A DNA stretch of 64,000 nucleotides from CAVRXQ01 sp963725215 (GTDB lineage Bacteria > Actinomycetota > Acidimicrobiia > Acidimicrobiales > Bog-793), in contig CAVRXQ010000007.1 of NCBI GenBank assembly GCA_963725215.1, forward strand, positions 248,001 to 312,000. The letters run 5' to 3'. Positions 51,808 through 59,046 of the stretch are shown one piece after another. Below the pieces are notes generated by a model. The model did no database searches, had not been told where the DNA came from, and saw only the letters and a program-made list of their open reading frames with translations. Position 1 is the first letter of the stretch; the number at the start of each line of letters is the position of its first letter. The translations under genes were made by a program, and so were the position numbers.

Positions 51808-53145
51808 TCAGAGCTGGCGCAGGCTGGCAGCCCTCCGGTAGGCGTCGAGCGACTCGAGCGGCCCCGGTCGGCCGAGGAGGTAGCCCTGTCCGCAGTCGAC
51901 GCCAAGTCGTCGCAACGTATCGAGCTCACCGTTCGTTTCGATTCCCTCCGCGACCACGGTGGCCCCAAGTTCGGGCGCGAACGTTACGACGGCACCGACG
52001 AGACTGCGCCGAACCGGATCAAGATCGACATGGCGAATGAGGTCGATGTCGATCTTGACGATGTCCGGCGCCAGTTTGAGGATGTGGGAGAGGCTGGAGA
52101 TTCCACTGCCGGTGTCGTCGATGGCGAGCCGCGCACCGCGGGCGCGGATCCCCCACAGCGTTTCGCGGAGCAGGGGATAGTCGTCGACTTGGAAGTACTC
52201 GGTCAGCTCGACGACAACGCGGCTCGCGTCGCTCGATTCGAGCGTCTCGGCAAACTCTGCGCTCTCGACCGCCTGCGGACCGACGTTGACCGCGAGGTAG
52301 CAGTCGGGAGGGAGCTCGTCGCAGTAGCTGAGCGCTTCTCGCACCGCGGCACACTCCAACTCGATGCCATGTCCGACTCGGTGCGCTTCCGCGAACCAGA
52401 CGTCCGGTGGTCGATAAGGCTGGGGGAGGAAGCGAGCCAACGCCTCGACTCCGACCATCTCACCAGATTGCAGTTCGACCACGGGCTGGAAGAGCACGGA
52501 GAGCTGACGTCCCGCGAGGACTTGCGCGATGCGCTGTTCGGCGTCGACGTCGTCCACGGCGCCAGGATTCAAGACGGACGCGACGAATCTTGTCACCCTG
52601 GTGACGTCGGGGCCGTCTTCGGACGTCGAGCCGGTGTAGATCTGCGCGAGCGTCGCGTCGGCGATGCTGCTCAGCTCGAATGCCGTCGTGATCGACGCGG
52701 TGATGAGCTCGGCCAGTGCGGTGAGGGTGGCGACGTCTCGGTCGCCGAAAGCTTCCTCAGACGACGAGGTCACCATGAGCGCGCCCAAGGGGTGAGTCTC
52801 TCTGCGCAGCAGTGGTACGCAGACAATCGAGACCGCCCCAACTCTCTGCGCCGCATTGTGGTCGACCCGTGGATCAGACTCGGCGTCGTCACTCCGGAGC
52901 GCCGAGCCACTCCGGATGGCGAGGCCGGCGAGGCTCTTGTCGACACGGAGCCGCAACCCCACGAAGGTTGCGAGCGTGCCCGCTGCGGCCACACAGACGA
53001 GTTCGTCTCCGTCGACGAGCTCGACGAATGACCCGTCCGCCGAAGGGATGAGGTGAAGTGCTTCCTCTGCGATCCGGTTCATGGTCGGAACGGGATCAAT
53101 CGAGTTGGAGGTCGCCGCGGGCAAATACTGGCTGTCGCCGGCCAT
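51808..53145 (-). CDS. GAF-EAL cyclic-di-GMP phosphodiesterase
   Basis: A 445-residue cytosolic protein. A GAF sensor domain (residues ~20-165; LCVAAAGT-type start, IVCVPLLRRETHPLGALMV) is followed by an EAL domain with VEALARF, NVGPQ, ELTEYF, DDTGSG, KIDIDLI and AEGIET. The metal and catalytic residues of EAL are largely retained, so hydrolysis of c-di-GMP is likely. ATG 53145 has GAGAGGAG upstream and was preferred over 53178. It has no membrane segment. Confidence 0.85.
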   Translation of the reverse strand: MAGDSQYLPAATSNSIDPVPTMNRIAEEALHLIPSADGSFVELVDGDELVCVAAAGTLATFVGLRLRVDKSLAGLAIRSGSALRSDDAESDPRVDHNAAQRVGAVSIVCVPLLRRETHPLGALMVTSSSEEAFGDRDVATLTALAELITASITTAFELSSIADATLAQIYTGSTSEDGPDVTRVTRFVASVLNPGAVDDVDAEQRIAQVLAGRQLSVLFQPVVELQSGEMVGVEALARFLPQPYRPPDVWFAEAHRVGHGIELECAAVREALSYCDELPPDCYLAVNVGPQAVESAEFAETLESSDASRVVVELTEYFQVDDYPLLRETLWGIRARGARLAIDDTGSGISSLSHILKLAPDIVKIDIDLIRHVDLDPVRRSLVGAVVTFAPELGATVVAEGIETNGELDTLRRLGVDCGQGYLLGRPGPLESLDAYRRAASLRQL

Positions 53146-53189
53146 CAGGACGCTCCTCTCCGTTTTCCTCGGCGCCACGCTGAGAGAGT

Positions 53190-53213
53190 GTTATGTCACG
53201 TTAAGTGAATAAC
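53190..53213. promoter_or_regulatory. Inverted repeat upstream of the GAF-EAL gene
   Basis: GTTATGTCAC and GTGAATAAC face each other around a short spacer, a near-perfect dyad of operator size, 45 bases before the start at 53145 on the minus strand. It may bind a dimeric regulator, possibly the GntR protein encoded to the right. Confidence 0.4.
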
Positions 53214-53421
53214 GGCAGGTCGGAGCGCCGCCTTTAGTGGCAAGGAAGCGAAGAATCCTTAGACGAGGCACTACACCCACCAAGGCACGCTGACCGGAAG
53301 GTCCACCGCGCGGCGCGAGGTCAGGTTGACCGAAGAGGGCAACGTGGGTGCGAGCGCAGATGTATTGAACGGACGGGCGTCGAGTAGACACTTGTCCGAG
53401 ACTGTCCTATCGTGCTAATAC

Positions 53422-53844
53422 GTCGAGACGGACGAAACCCCTCTCATCCGCTTCCGGCTCGACCCGCGCTCTGGGGTCGCCCCTTACCGGCAGCTCTTCG
53501 ATCAAGTCCTCCATGCAGTCAGCCTCGGTCTGTTGCACTCGGGTGACCAGCTCCCGTCGGTAAGAGAAGTGGTCGGCCAGATCCCGATCAACCCCAACAC
53601 CGTGCATCGCGCCTATCGCGAGCTCGAACAGGCTGGCGTCGTAGCCGCTCGGCCGGGTGTCGGCACCTTCGTCGTCGCCTCCGCGTCGCCAGCCGCGACA
53701 CCCGAGCATCTCAAGGAGCTGTCGGTCGAGTTTCGCAAGTGGCTCGACAGAGCGCGCGCTGCCGGACTCGACGAAGAGAGCATCTCAGCGCTGATCGCCG
53801 CGACGATGGATGTCGGACCGGACATCTTTTCGGACGCGCCATGA
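53422..53844 (+). CDS. GntR-family regulator, YtrA type
   Basis: About 140 residues. A GntR winged helix (VAPYRQLFDQVLHAVSLGLLHSGDQLPSVREVVGQIPINPNTVHRAYRELEQAGVV, and GVGTFV) is followed by a short helical tail, as in YtrA regulators of ABC transporters. The conserved N-terminal helix begins near 53446, but no ATG, GTG or TTG in frame lies between the stop at 53416 and TTG 53533, which is already inside the HTH. A rare start codon, or a one-base error near 53410-53450, must be assumed. It overlaps the ABC ATPase gene as ATGA. Confidence 0.75.
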   Translation, partial: VETDETPLIRFRLDPRSGVAPYRQLFDQVLHAVSLGLLHSGDQLPSVREVVGQIPINPNTVHRAYRELEQAGVVAARPGVGTFVVASASPAATPEHLKELSVEFRKWLDRARAAGLDEESISALIAATMDVGPDIFSDAP

Positions 53845-54758
53845 GCGAGATCCCTGCTGTCGAAGCGACCGGTCTCGGCAAGCGCTACGGGCACACCTGG
53901 GGTCTTCAAGACTGTTCGTTCGAGATTCCGACCGGGCGCATCGCCGCGCTCGTCGGACCGAACGGTTCCGGCAAGTCGACCCTGCTGCGGATGGCTGTCG
54001 GCATCACCAGGTCGACGACCGGTCAGGTCCGAGTCTTCGGGCGCTCACCCGAAGAGGTGTTGCCGCGCGTCGGCTACCTCGATCAGGAGCGTCCTCTTTA
54101 CCGCTCGTTCAGGGTCGGCGAGATGCTGCGCTTCGGCGAGAAGCTGAATCCTGACTGGGATGGGTCCCTCGCTCGTCAGTACCTACGCGAGCTCAACATC
54201 TCCGTTGACTCACGCGTCGGTCACCTCTCCGTTGGCCAGCAGGCGCAGGTCGCGCTGACGATGTGCCTGGCGAAGCGTCCGGAACTCCTCCTGCTCGACG
54301 AACCGGTCGCGGCACTCGACCCGCTTGCCCGCCAGTCCGTGATGCAGGTACTGATGCGATCTGTCGCCCAGGACGGGACGACGGTGGTTTTGTCTTCGCA
54401 TGCGATCGCGGACCTCTCGACCGTTTGCGACTACGTGATCATCCTTTCGGCATCGCGAGTGAGCCTGGCGGACGATCTCGAGTACGTGCTCGCCAGCCAC
54501 CGCCTGCTCGTCGGTGGGCGCGAGACGAGCGCACCGGCGGGGACCGAAGTCATCTCCGCCACGCACACCGGGCGACAGACGAACCTTCTCGTCCAGGTCG
54601 CGCAGCCGATCAACCAAGTGCCGTGGCACGTCGAAGAACCGACGCTCGAGGAGATCGTCATCGCCTACCTCCGGCGAGCCGAAGCGAGAAGCGCGCCTCC
54701 CTTCGAGGATCCTCCGATTGTGCCCGACGGCAGCGAGCAGGAGCGGGCGTCCCGATGA
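53841..54758 (+). CDS. ABC transporter ATP-binding protein
   Basis: A 305-residue ATPase. Walker A GPNGSGKSTLLR, Q-loop YLDQERPLYRSF, signature LSVGQQAQVALTM (a non-canonical variant of LSGGQ), Walker B LLLLDEPVAALD and switch His VLSSHAIADL are present. The C-terminal ~90 residues form an accessory domain as in peptide-antibiotic exporters. It lies between the YtrA-type regulator and a permease with four-base overlaps on both sides. Confidence 0.9.
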   Translation: MSEIPAVEATGLGKRYGHTWGLQDCSFEIPTGRIAALVGPNGSGKSTLLRMAVGITRSTTGQVRVFGRSPEEVLPRVGYLDQERPLYRSFRVGEMLRFGEKLNPDWDGSLARQYLRELNISVDSRVGHLSVGQQAQVALTMCLAKRPELLLLDEPVAALDPLARQSVMQVLMRSVAQDGTTVVLSSHAIADLSTVCDYVIILSASRVSLADDLEYVLASHRLLVGGRETSAPAGTEVISATHTGRQTNLLVQVAQPINQVPWHVEEPTLEEIVIAYLRRAEARSAPPFEDPPIVPDGSEQERASR

Positions 54759-55717
54759 TCTGGGCCACTTGGAGGATGGAACGGTCTCTTTACCTCGTCG
54801 CCGTCCCGCTTCTGGCGTTGATCGCGGTCCTGCTCGCGATCGCCGGTCTTCACCAGGAGGCTGCCTGGACCACGTACTCAAACCTCCGTTGCGGCCAGCC
54901 CGGATCCAGTTCGGGATGTATGTCGGCCGCCGACAGCTATTACAGCGCGAGTCGGTTCAGCAGCACCGGTGTCGTCGTCGGATTCCTCGTCCCCGGATTG
55001 CTCGGCCTCGTGCTCGGTGCGCCCATCGTTGCGCGGGAGTTCGGACAGAGCACGAACCGGCTCGCATGGACGCAGTCGATCAGTCGCACCCGCTGGTTGC
55101 TTTTGAAGCTCGCAGTCGGAGCGCTCGCGACAGCTGCTCTCGTTGCCGCGCTGACGCCGGTGTTCCAGTGGTGGACAGGAGCAGTGCAGCGGGGGGACCG
55201 AATCGTCCCACCGAACTTCGACGTCTCGGGCATCGTGCCGGTCGCGTACGCACTGTTCGCCTTCATGTTGGGCGCGCTGCTCGGCGCTCTTGTCCGACGC
55301 ACCGGTTGGGCCTTCGCAATTGGAGCTCCCGTCTTCGCGGCATTCCGCTTCCTCGAACGCAGCTACATCCGTTCCGCTCTCGTTCCTCCGGTCGAGACGT
55401 CGAAGGTGCAACTCGCGCCCTCGAACAACTGGGTGCTCAATCAGGGCTTCCTGCCGCTCAGGCAGTCGAGTCCGGGACACGGGATGACTTGGCGGAGCGA
55501 GAACGCCGTCATCAACAGCTGCACGAATCCCGGAGGCGGAAAGGCCACCGTCAGCGTCCAGCACTGCGAATCGCTCCTCAAGCTGCACTACGTCTTCGAG
55601 ATCCAGCCCGGGAGTCATTACTGGCTACTCCAGCTCGCCGAGCTCGGCGTATTCGTAGCGGCAGCGCTCGTCTTACTTGCACTCACTGTCGTCGCTGTTC
55701 GCCGCTGGAGGACGTAG
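54755..55717 (+). CDS. ABC-2 type permease
   Basis: A 320-residue membrane protein with about six helices (near 12-32, 70-95, 112-135, 160-185, 190-205, 290-312). A large outside loop of ~80 residues before the last helix contains two Cys (INSCTNP, VQHCES) likely to form a disulfide, and another Cys pair is in the first loop. Together with the upstream ATPase it forms an exporter, probably for a peptide or cell-envelope-active compound, controlled by the GntR protein. The substrate is unknown. Confidence 0.8.
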   Translation: MIWATWRMERSLYLVAVPLLALIAVLLAIAGLHQEAAWTTYSNLRCGQPGSSSGCMSAADSYYSASRFSSTGVVVGFLVPGLLGLVLGAPIVAREFGQSTNRLAWTQSISRTRWLLLKLAVGALATAALVAALTPVFQWWTGAVQRGDRIVPPNFDVSGIVPVAYALFAFMLGALLGALVRRTGWAFAIGAPVFAAFRFLERSYIRSALVPPVETSKVQLAPSNNWVLNQGFLPLRQSSPGHGMTWRSENAVINSCTNPGGGKATVSVQHCESLLKLHYVFEIQPGSHYWLLQLAELGVFVAAALVLLALTVVAVRRWRT

Positions 55718-55733
55718 GCGGGACGACGCTCTC

Positions 55734-57137
55734 TCAGCTTTTCGGCGGCAGAGCGGCGCTCAGTCTGGCCGCTATCTCGTCCCGACGAGACGGGTTCGCC
55801 GTCTTTTGCGAAGCGAGGCGGCTGCTCCACGGAGCCTCTCCCTCAGCGAGGTTCGCTTTCAACCGTTCGAACGGGACGGCTGGAGAAAAGAGGAACCCTT
55901 GGGCGTAGTCACACGAAAGTTCATGCAGAGCGTCCAGCTGCTGCTCGGTTTCCACCCCTTCAGCGACCGCGAATATCCCGAGCGCGTGAGCTAGCTGGAT
56001 CATCGCCTGCACGATGGCCCGGTCGCGTGGGCTTTCGTGGATCCGTCCGACGAAGGCGCGATCTATCTTGATCGCGTCGACCGGGACAAGCCTAAGTTGG
56101 CTAAGAGACGAGTACCCGGTGCCAAAGTCATCGATGAGAAGTTGGAGGCCGAGTGACTTCAAATCCTGAATTGTCGCTCTCACACCGTCGGCATCTTCCA
56201 AAAGCATGCTCTCGGTGATCTCGACCCACAGCTGGCCGGGAAGAGCATCCGAGGCTTCGACGAGGTGATGTACAAGCGCGTCGAGGTCGAGCCGAAACTG
56301 GATAGCGGATATGTTCACCGCAATTGCGGGTGCCGATGCAGAGTCGCTGACGGATTCCCGAGTCGAAAAGTGGCGAACGACTTCGTCGAGAACCCAGTGT
56401 CCCATCGGGACGATGAGCCCAGTCTCTTCGGCGCGGGGAATGAATTGCAGCGGAGGAATGTCGCCGGCGAGGGGCGAATGCCAGCGAGTCAGTGCTTCGA
56501 AGGCCGTCGTCGTGCCACTCGCAAGCTCGAGGACCGGCTGGTAGTGGACGTCCAGCTCGTCGTTTTCGATGGCCCCATGTAGGGATTGTTCGGTCCGCAG
56601 CTGTTCTTGAACACGAATTCGCATCAGCGGGTCAGATCGCACCCAACGTCGCCCTCCCCTCCGATGGGCTTCAGCTCGAGCGCTCTCGGCCGCACTGAGC
56701 AGTGCTTCCGGGTCGCTCGGCTCGGCAGAACCAGCTACGCCGACACTCGCGGTGACATACACCACGTGTTGGCCGATGGTGTAGGAGCCGAAGATTGCTC
56801 GGATGACCTGCTTCGCCAACTCAGCTTCGACATCTTCGCCTTCTGGGACTTCGCGGACAAGCACGAATTGGTCGCCGCCGACACGCGCTATCTCTTCGCC
56901 TCCTGTGCAGCAGTTTGCGAGACGTGCATTGACTTCAGCAAGAAAGCGGTCTCCGATCTCGTAACCCCAGGTGTCATTGATTTGGCTCATGCGATCAATA
57001 CCGAGCGCAACAACCACGACGACCCCGTCACGTTTGGCAAGGCGCGCCAGCGATGCCGCGAGCCGCTCCACGAGCAAGGCCCGGCCGTCGGCTGCAAAGA
57101 AGGTGTGATCGCTCGTGCTACTCCGATGGAGGTTCAC
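55734..57137 (-). CDS. GGDEF-EAL protein, probable c-di-GMP phosphodiesterase with inactive cyclase domain
   Basis: A 467-residue protein. The GGDEF domain (residues ~15-170) has the signature RVGGDQF, with Gln for the catalytic Glu, so it probably binds nucleotide or is regulatory. The EAL domain (~185-440) has FEALTRWHSP, NISAIQF, VEITESML, DDFGTGYSSL, IKIDRAFV and AEGVET intact. GTG 57137 was chosen because it overlaps the preceding stop as GTGA. It ends 17 bases from the convergent permease gene. Confidence 0.85.
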   Translation of the reverse strand: MNLHRSSTSDHTFFAADGRALLVERLAASLARLAKRDGVVVVVALGIDRMSQINDTWGYEIGDRFLAEVNARLANCCTGGEEIARVGGDQFVLVREVPEGEDVEAELAKQVIRAIFGSYTIGQHVVYVTASVGVAGSAEPSDPEALLSAAESARAEAHRRGGRRWVRSDPLMRIRVQEQLRTEQSLHGAIENDELDVHYQPVLELASGTTTAFEALTRWHSPLAGDIPPLQFIPRAEETGLIVPMGHWVLDEVVRHFSTRESVSDSASAPAIAVNISAIQFRLDLDALVHHLVEASDALPGQLWVEITESMLLEDADGVRATIQDLKSLGLQLLIDDFGTGYSSLSQLRLVPVDAIKIDRAFVGRIHESPRDRAIVQAMIQLAHALGIFAVAEGVETEQQLDALHELSCDYAQGFLFSPAVPFERLKANLAEGEAPWSSRLASQKTANPSRRDEIAARLSAALPPKS

Positions 57138-57745
57138 GCAACGTTGTGCATCTGGACGAGGGTGTCGCAAGACGCCGCGCGCGACTTACTCGACCATGAA
57201 CTTTGTGCGAAGTCGATGCGCTGCACTGCAAGGACCACAGCGAGCATGACCAAAATGTCACCGATGCTGATGACATTTCTCAGAACCGGAACCGCAATCG
57301 GAATGACGTCTCCGAGCCACAGAACGACCGTGTGAGTCGTCGCCAACACGTGCTTGAAGAGATTGCCGTCGGCGACAGATGGATGGCGAGCGCCGATCTG
57401 CGCAAGTGCCCATTGCGAAACCGGCATACCCCGGTTCGCGACGATCGCGATGACGTTCAGTAGCCACCCGATCGAGACCAGGACGCCGCATCGGCGAAGT
57501 CCTTGCGGCTGACGGACTGTGTTCATCACGATCCAGGTGCCGATGATTGCGTAGCTCCCAACCACCACTGCAAACCGCATGTTGTCGCCGACGTGGCGTA
57601 GGGGAGGTGTACCGAGCGCGAGTTGTAGGGCGGCCGCAAAAGCGGGCAAGACGAGCCAGCGCACTGTCGCGGGTTTGAGGAAGCGGCGCGGGAGCAGCTT
57701 CCTCAAACCGAAGGCGACTACGAGCGCCGCGACGAAAAGTGCCAT
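57134..57745 (-). CDS. DUF5317 family membrane protein
   Basis: A 203-residue protein with five or six membrane helices and the family pattern NVIAIVANRGMPVSQWAL and HTVVLWLGDVIPI...ISIGDILVMLAVVLAVQ. The biochemical role of DUF5317 is unknown. It is coupled to the GGDEF-EAL gene by GTGA, so it could act as its membrane partner. Confidence 0.75.
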   Translation of the reverse strand: MALFVAALVVAFGLRKLLPRRFLKPATVRWLVLPAFAAALQLALGTPPLRHVGDNMRFAVVVGSYAIIGTWIVMNTVRQPQGLRRCGVLVSIGWLLNVIAIVANRGMPVSQWALAQIGARHPSVADGNLFKHVLATTHTVVLWLGDVIPIAVPVLRNVISIGDILVMLAVVLAVQRIDFAQSSWSSKSRAASCDTLVQMHNVA

Positions 57746-57769
57746 CGGGCTGCCCAGGTACCAGCGCTC

Positions 57770-57880
57770 CTAACCCATGTACGCGGGGGCCCCGACTGCC
57801 AGCCATGCCGCGAGAACAACGACGAGGACGATTCCAACCCCCGCGAACTTGCTTCGACGAACACTCAAAATCCGGCGCAC
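57770..57880 (-). CDS. 36-residue membrane peptide
   Basis: A short frame starting with GTG 57880, four bases after a strong AGGAGG. A basic N-terminus (RRILSVRRSKF) is followed by one membrane helix (GVGIVLVVVLAAWLAVGA). It precedes the DUF5317 gene by 24 bases on the same strand. The ribosome-binding site and composition argue for translation; the function is unknown. Confidence 0.5.
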   Translation of the reverse strand: MRRILSVRRSKFAGVGIVLVVVLAAWLAVGAPAYMG

Positions 57881-57956
57881 GGTGCCTCCTTAAAGTCGGA
57901 ACTGCCATTCGGCAGTAGACAAGAGTCCGGAGCGGGCGCCCTGATACACCGGCGGG

Positions 57957-57971
57957 TACGATTTTTTTCGA
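57957..57971 (+). promoter_or_regulatory. Leaderless promoter of the sigma/CHAT operon
   Basis: TACGAT at 57957-57962 followed by eight bases and the ATG at 57971 suggests that transcription starts at or next to the start codon. A small dyad CTGCC-ATTC-GGCAG lies at 57902-57915, in the divergent region. Confidence 0.4.
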
Positions 57972-58567
57972 TGGCCGGAGTCGAGCTTGCCGATACCGTG
58001 CGAGACGCCGTCTCGGGAAACCGGGCCGCGTGGGACGAGCTGGTCGAGCGGTTTTCCGACATGGTCTGGGGGATCGCCCGCGCACACGGACTGGACCACC
58101 TTGACGCGTCCGATGTGTCTCAGACCGTCTGGTTACGTCTCGCCGAACACATCGGCCGCTTGCGTGATCCCGAGCGGGTCGGTGGTTGGCTTGCGGTGAC
58201 CGCCCGAAATGAATCCCGGCGGGTGACTCGCCGGCGGAACCTCCAGGTCCTCGTGAGTCACGATCACCTCGTCGACATGCCCGATCCTGACTCGCGTCCG
58301 CTTGACCACGACTTCCTTGCCGCTGAAGAGGCTTCGGCTCTTTGGGACGCGTTTCAACGCCTGCCGATACCCTGCCGGATGCTCTTGCGGATGCTCTTGG
58401 GTGATCCGCCCCCCAGCTATTCGATTGTGAGCGAGACCCTCGGAATGCCCGTCGGAAGCATCGGTCCGCGGCGCGCTCGTTGTCTCATGCACCTTCGCGG
58501 TGAGGTCGAAGGGGCGGCGGCCGATTCGTCCGGATACTCGCCACGCGACGAGAGAGTGACGCGATGA
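57971..58567 (+). CDS. Sigma-70 family RNA polymerase sigma factor
   Basis: A 198-residue sigma factor of the ECF class. Region 2 is clear (AAWDELVERFSDMVWGIARAHGLDHLDASDVSQTVWLRLAEHIGRLRDPERVGGWLAVTARNESRR). Region 4 begins at FQRLPIPCRMLLRMLL and continues through the HTH SIVSETLGMPVGSIGPRRARCLMHL. It is the first gene of a three-gene operon; the stop overlaps the next start as ATGA. No classical anti-sigma factor is near, so its activity may be controlled by the next protein or by the CHAT protein. Confidence 0.85.
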   Translation: MAGVELADTVRDAVSGNRAAWDELVERFSDMVWGIARAHGLDHLDASDVSQTVWLRLAEHIGRLRDPERVGGWLAVTARNESRRVTRRRNLQVLVSHDHLVDMPDPDSRPLDHDFLAAEEASALWDAFQRLPIPCRMLLRMLLGDPPPSYSIVSETLGMPVGSIGPRRARCLMHLRGEVEGAAADSSGYSPRDERVTR

Positions 58568-59046
58568 GGTATTCAGATCGCAGCGACGACGAACTCATGA
58601 GGGACCTCTCTGCACTCCTTGCCCAGCGCGATCCGACTCCAGAACGCATAGTTGCGCAAGCCCGTGCAAACTACGGGTACTCGTCACCATGGGATGCTGC
58701 GCTTGCACAACTCGTCTATGACTCGTCTGACGACGATGACAACGCGAGAGCACTCGCGCGTTCGGGGCCAGTCGCGCGCGAGCTCACTTTCGAAGGCCCG
58801 GCTCTCACTGTCGAGGTCGATGTCCAGCCAGCCGAATCGGCGCGTCGAGGACGCTGTCGGATTCTCGGTCAACTCGTTCCGGCACAGACGGCAAGCATTG
58901 AGCTGCGTTGCCCCAAGGAGACCTTCGTCGTCAACGCCGACGGCCTCGGGCGCTTTGCGCTCGACGATGCCCCGACCGGTCCAGTCAGTCTCCGCTGCAC
59001 TCCCGTCGATGGAGAACCCACCGACACCGAGTGGACCGTGATCTAG
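58564..59046 (+). CDS. Conserved-position hypothetical protein between sigma factor and CHAT protein
   Basis: A 160-residue soluble protein. The N-terminal ~60 residues are helical and acidic (DDELMRDLSALLAQRDPTPERIVAQARANYGYSSPWDAALAQLVYDS); the C-terminal ~90 are rich in beta strands with a pattern like transthyretin- or carboxypeptidase-regulatory-type sandwiches (VDVQPA, RCRILGQLVP, FVVNADGLGRFALDDAPTGPVSLRC). No membrane segment or zinc motif. Overlaps on both sides (ATGA upstream, 16 bases downstream) imply a shared function; it may be the anti-sigma factor or the protease substrate. Confidence 0.7.
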   Translation: MRYSDRSDDELMRDLSALLAQRDPTPERIVAQARANYGYSSPWDAALAQLVYDSSDDDDNARALARSGPVARELTFEGPALTVEVDVQPAESARRGRCRILGQLVPAQTASIELRCPKETFVVNADGLGRFALDDAPTGPVSLRCTPVDGEPTDTEWTVI

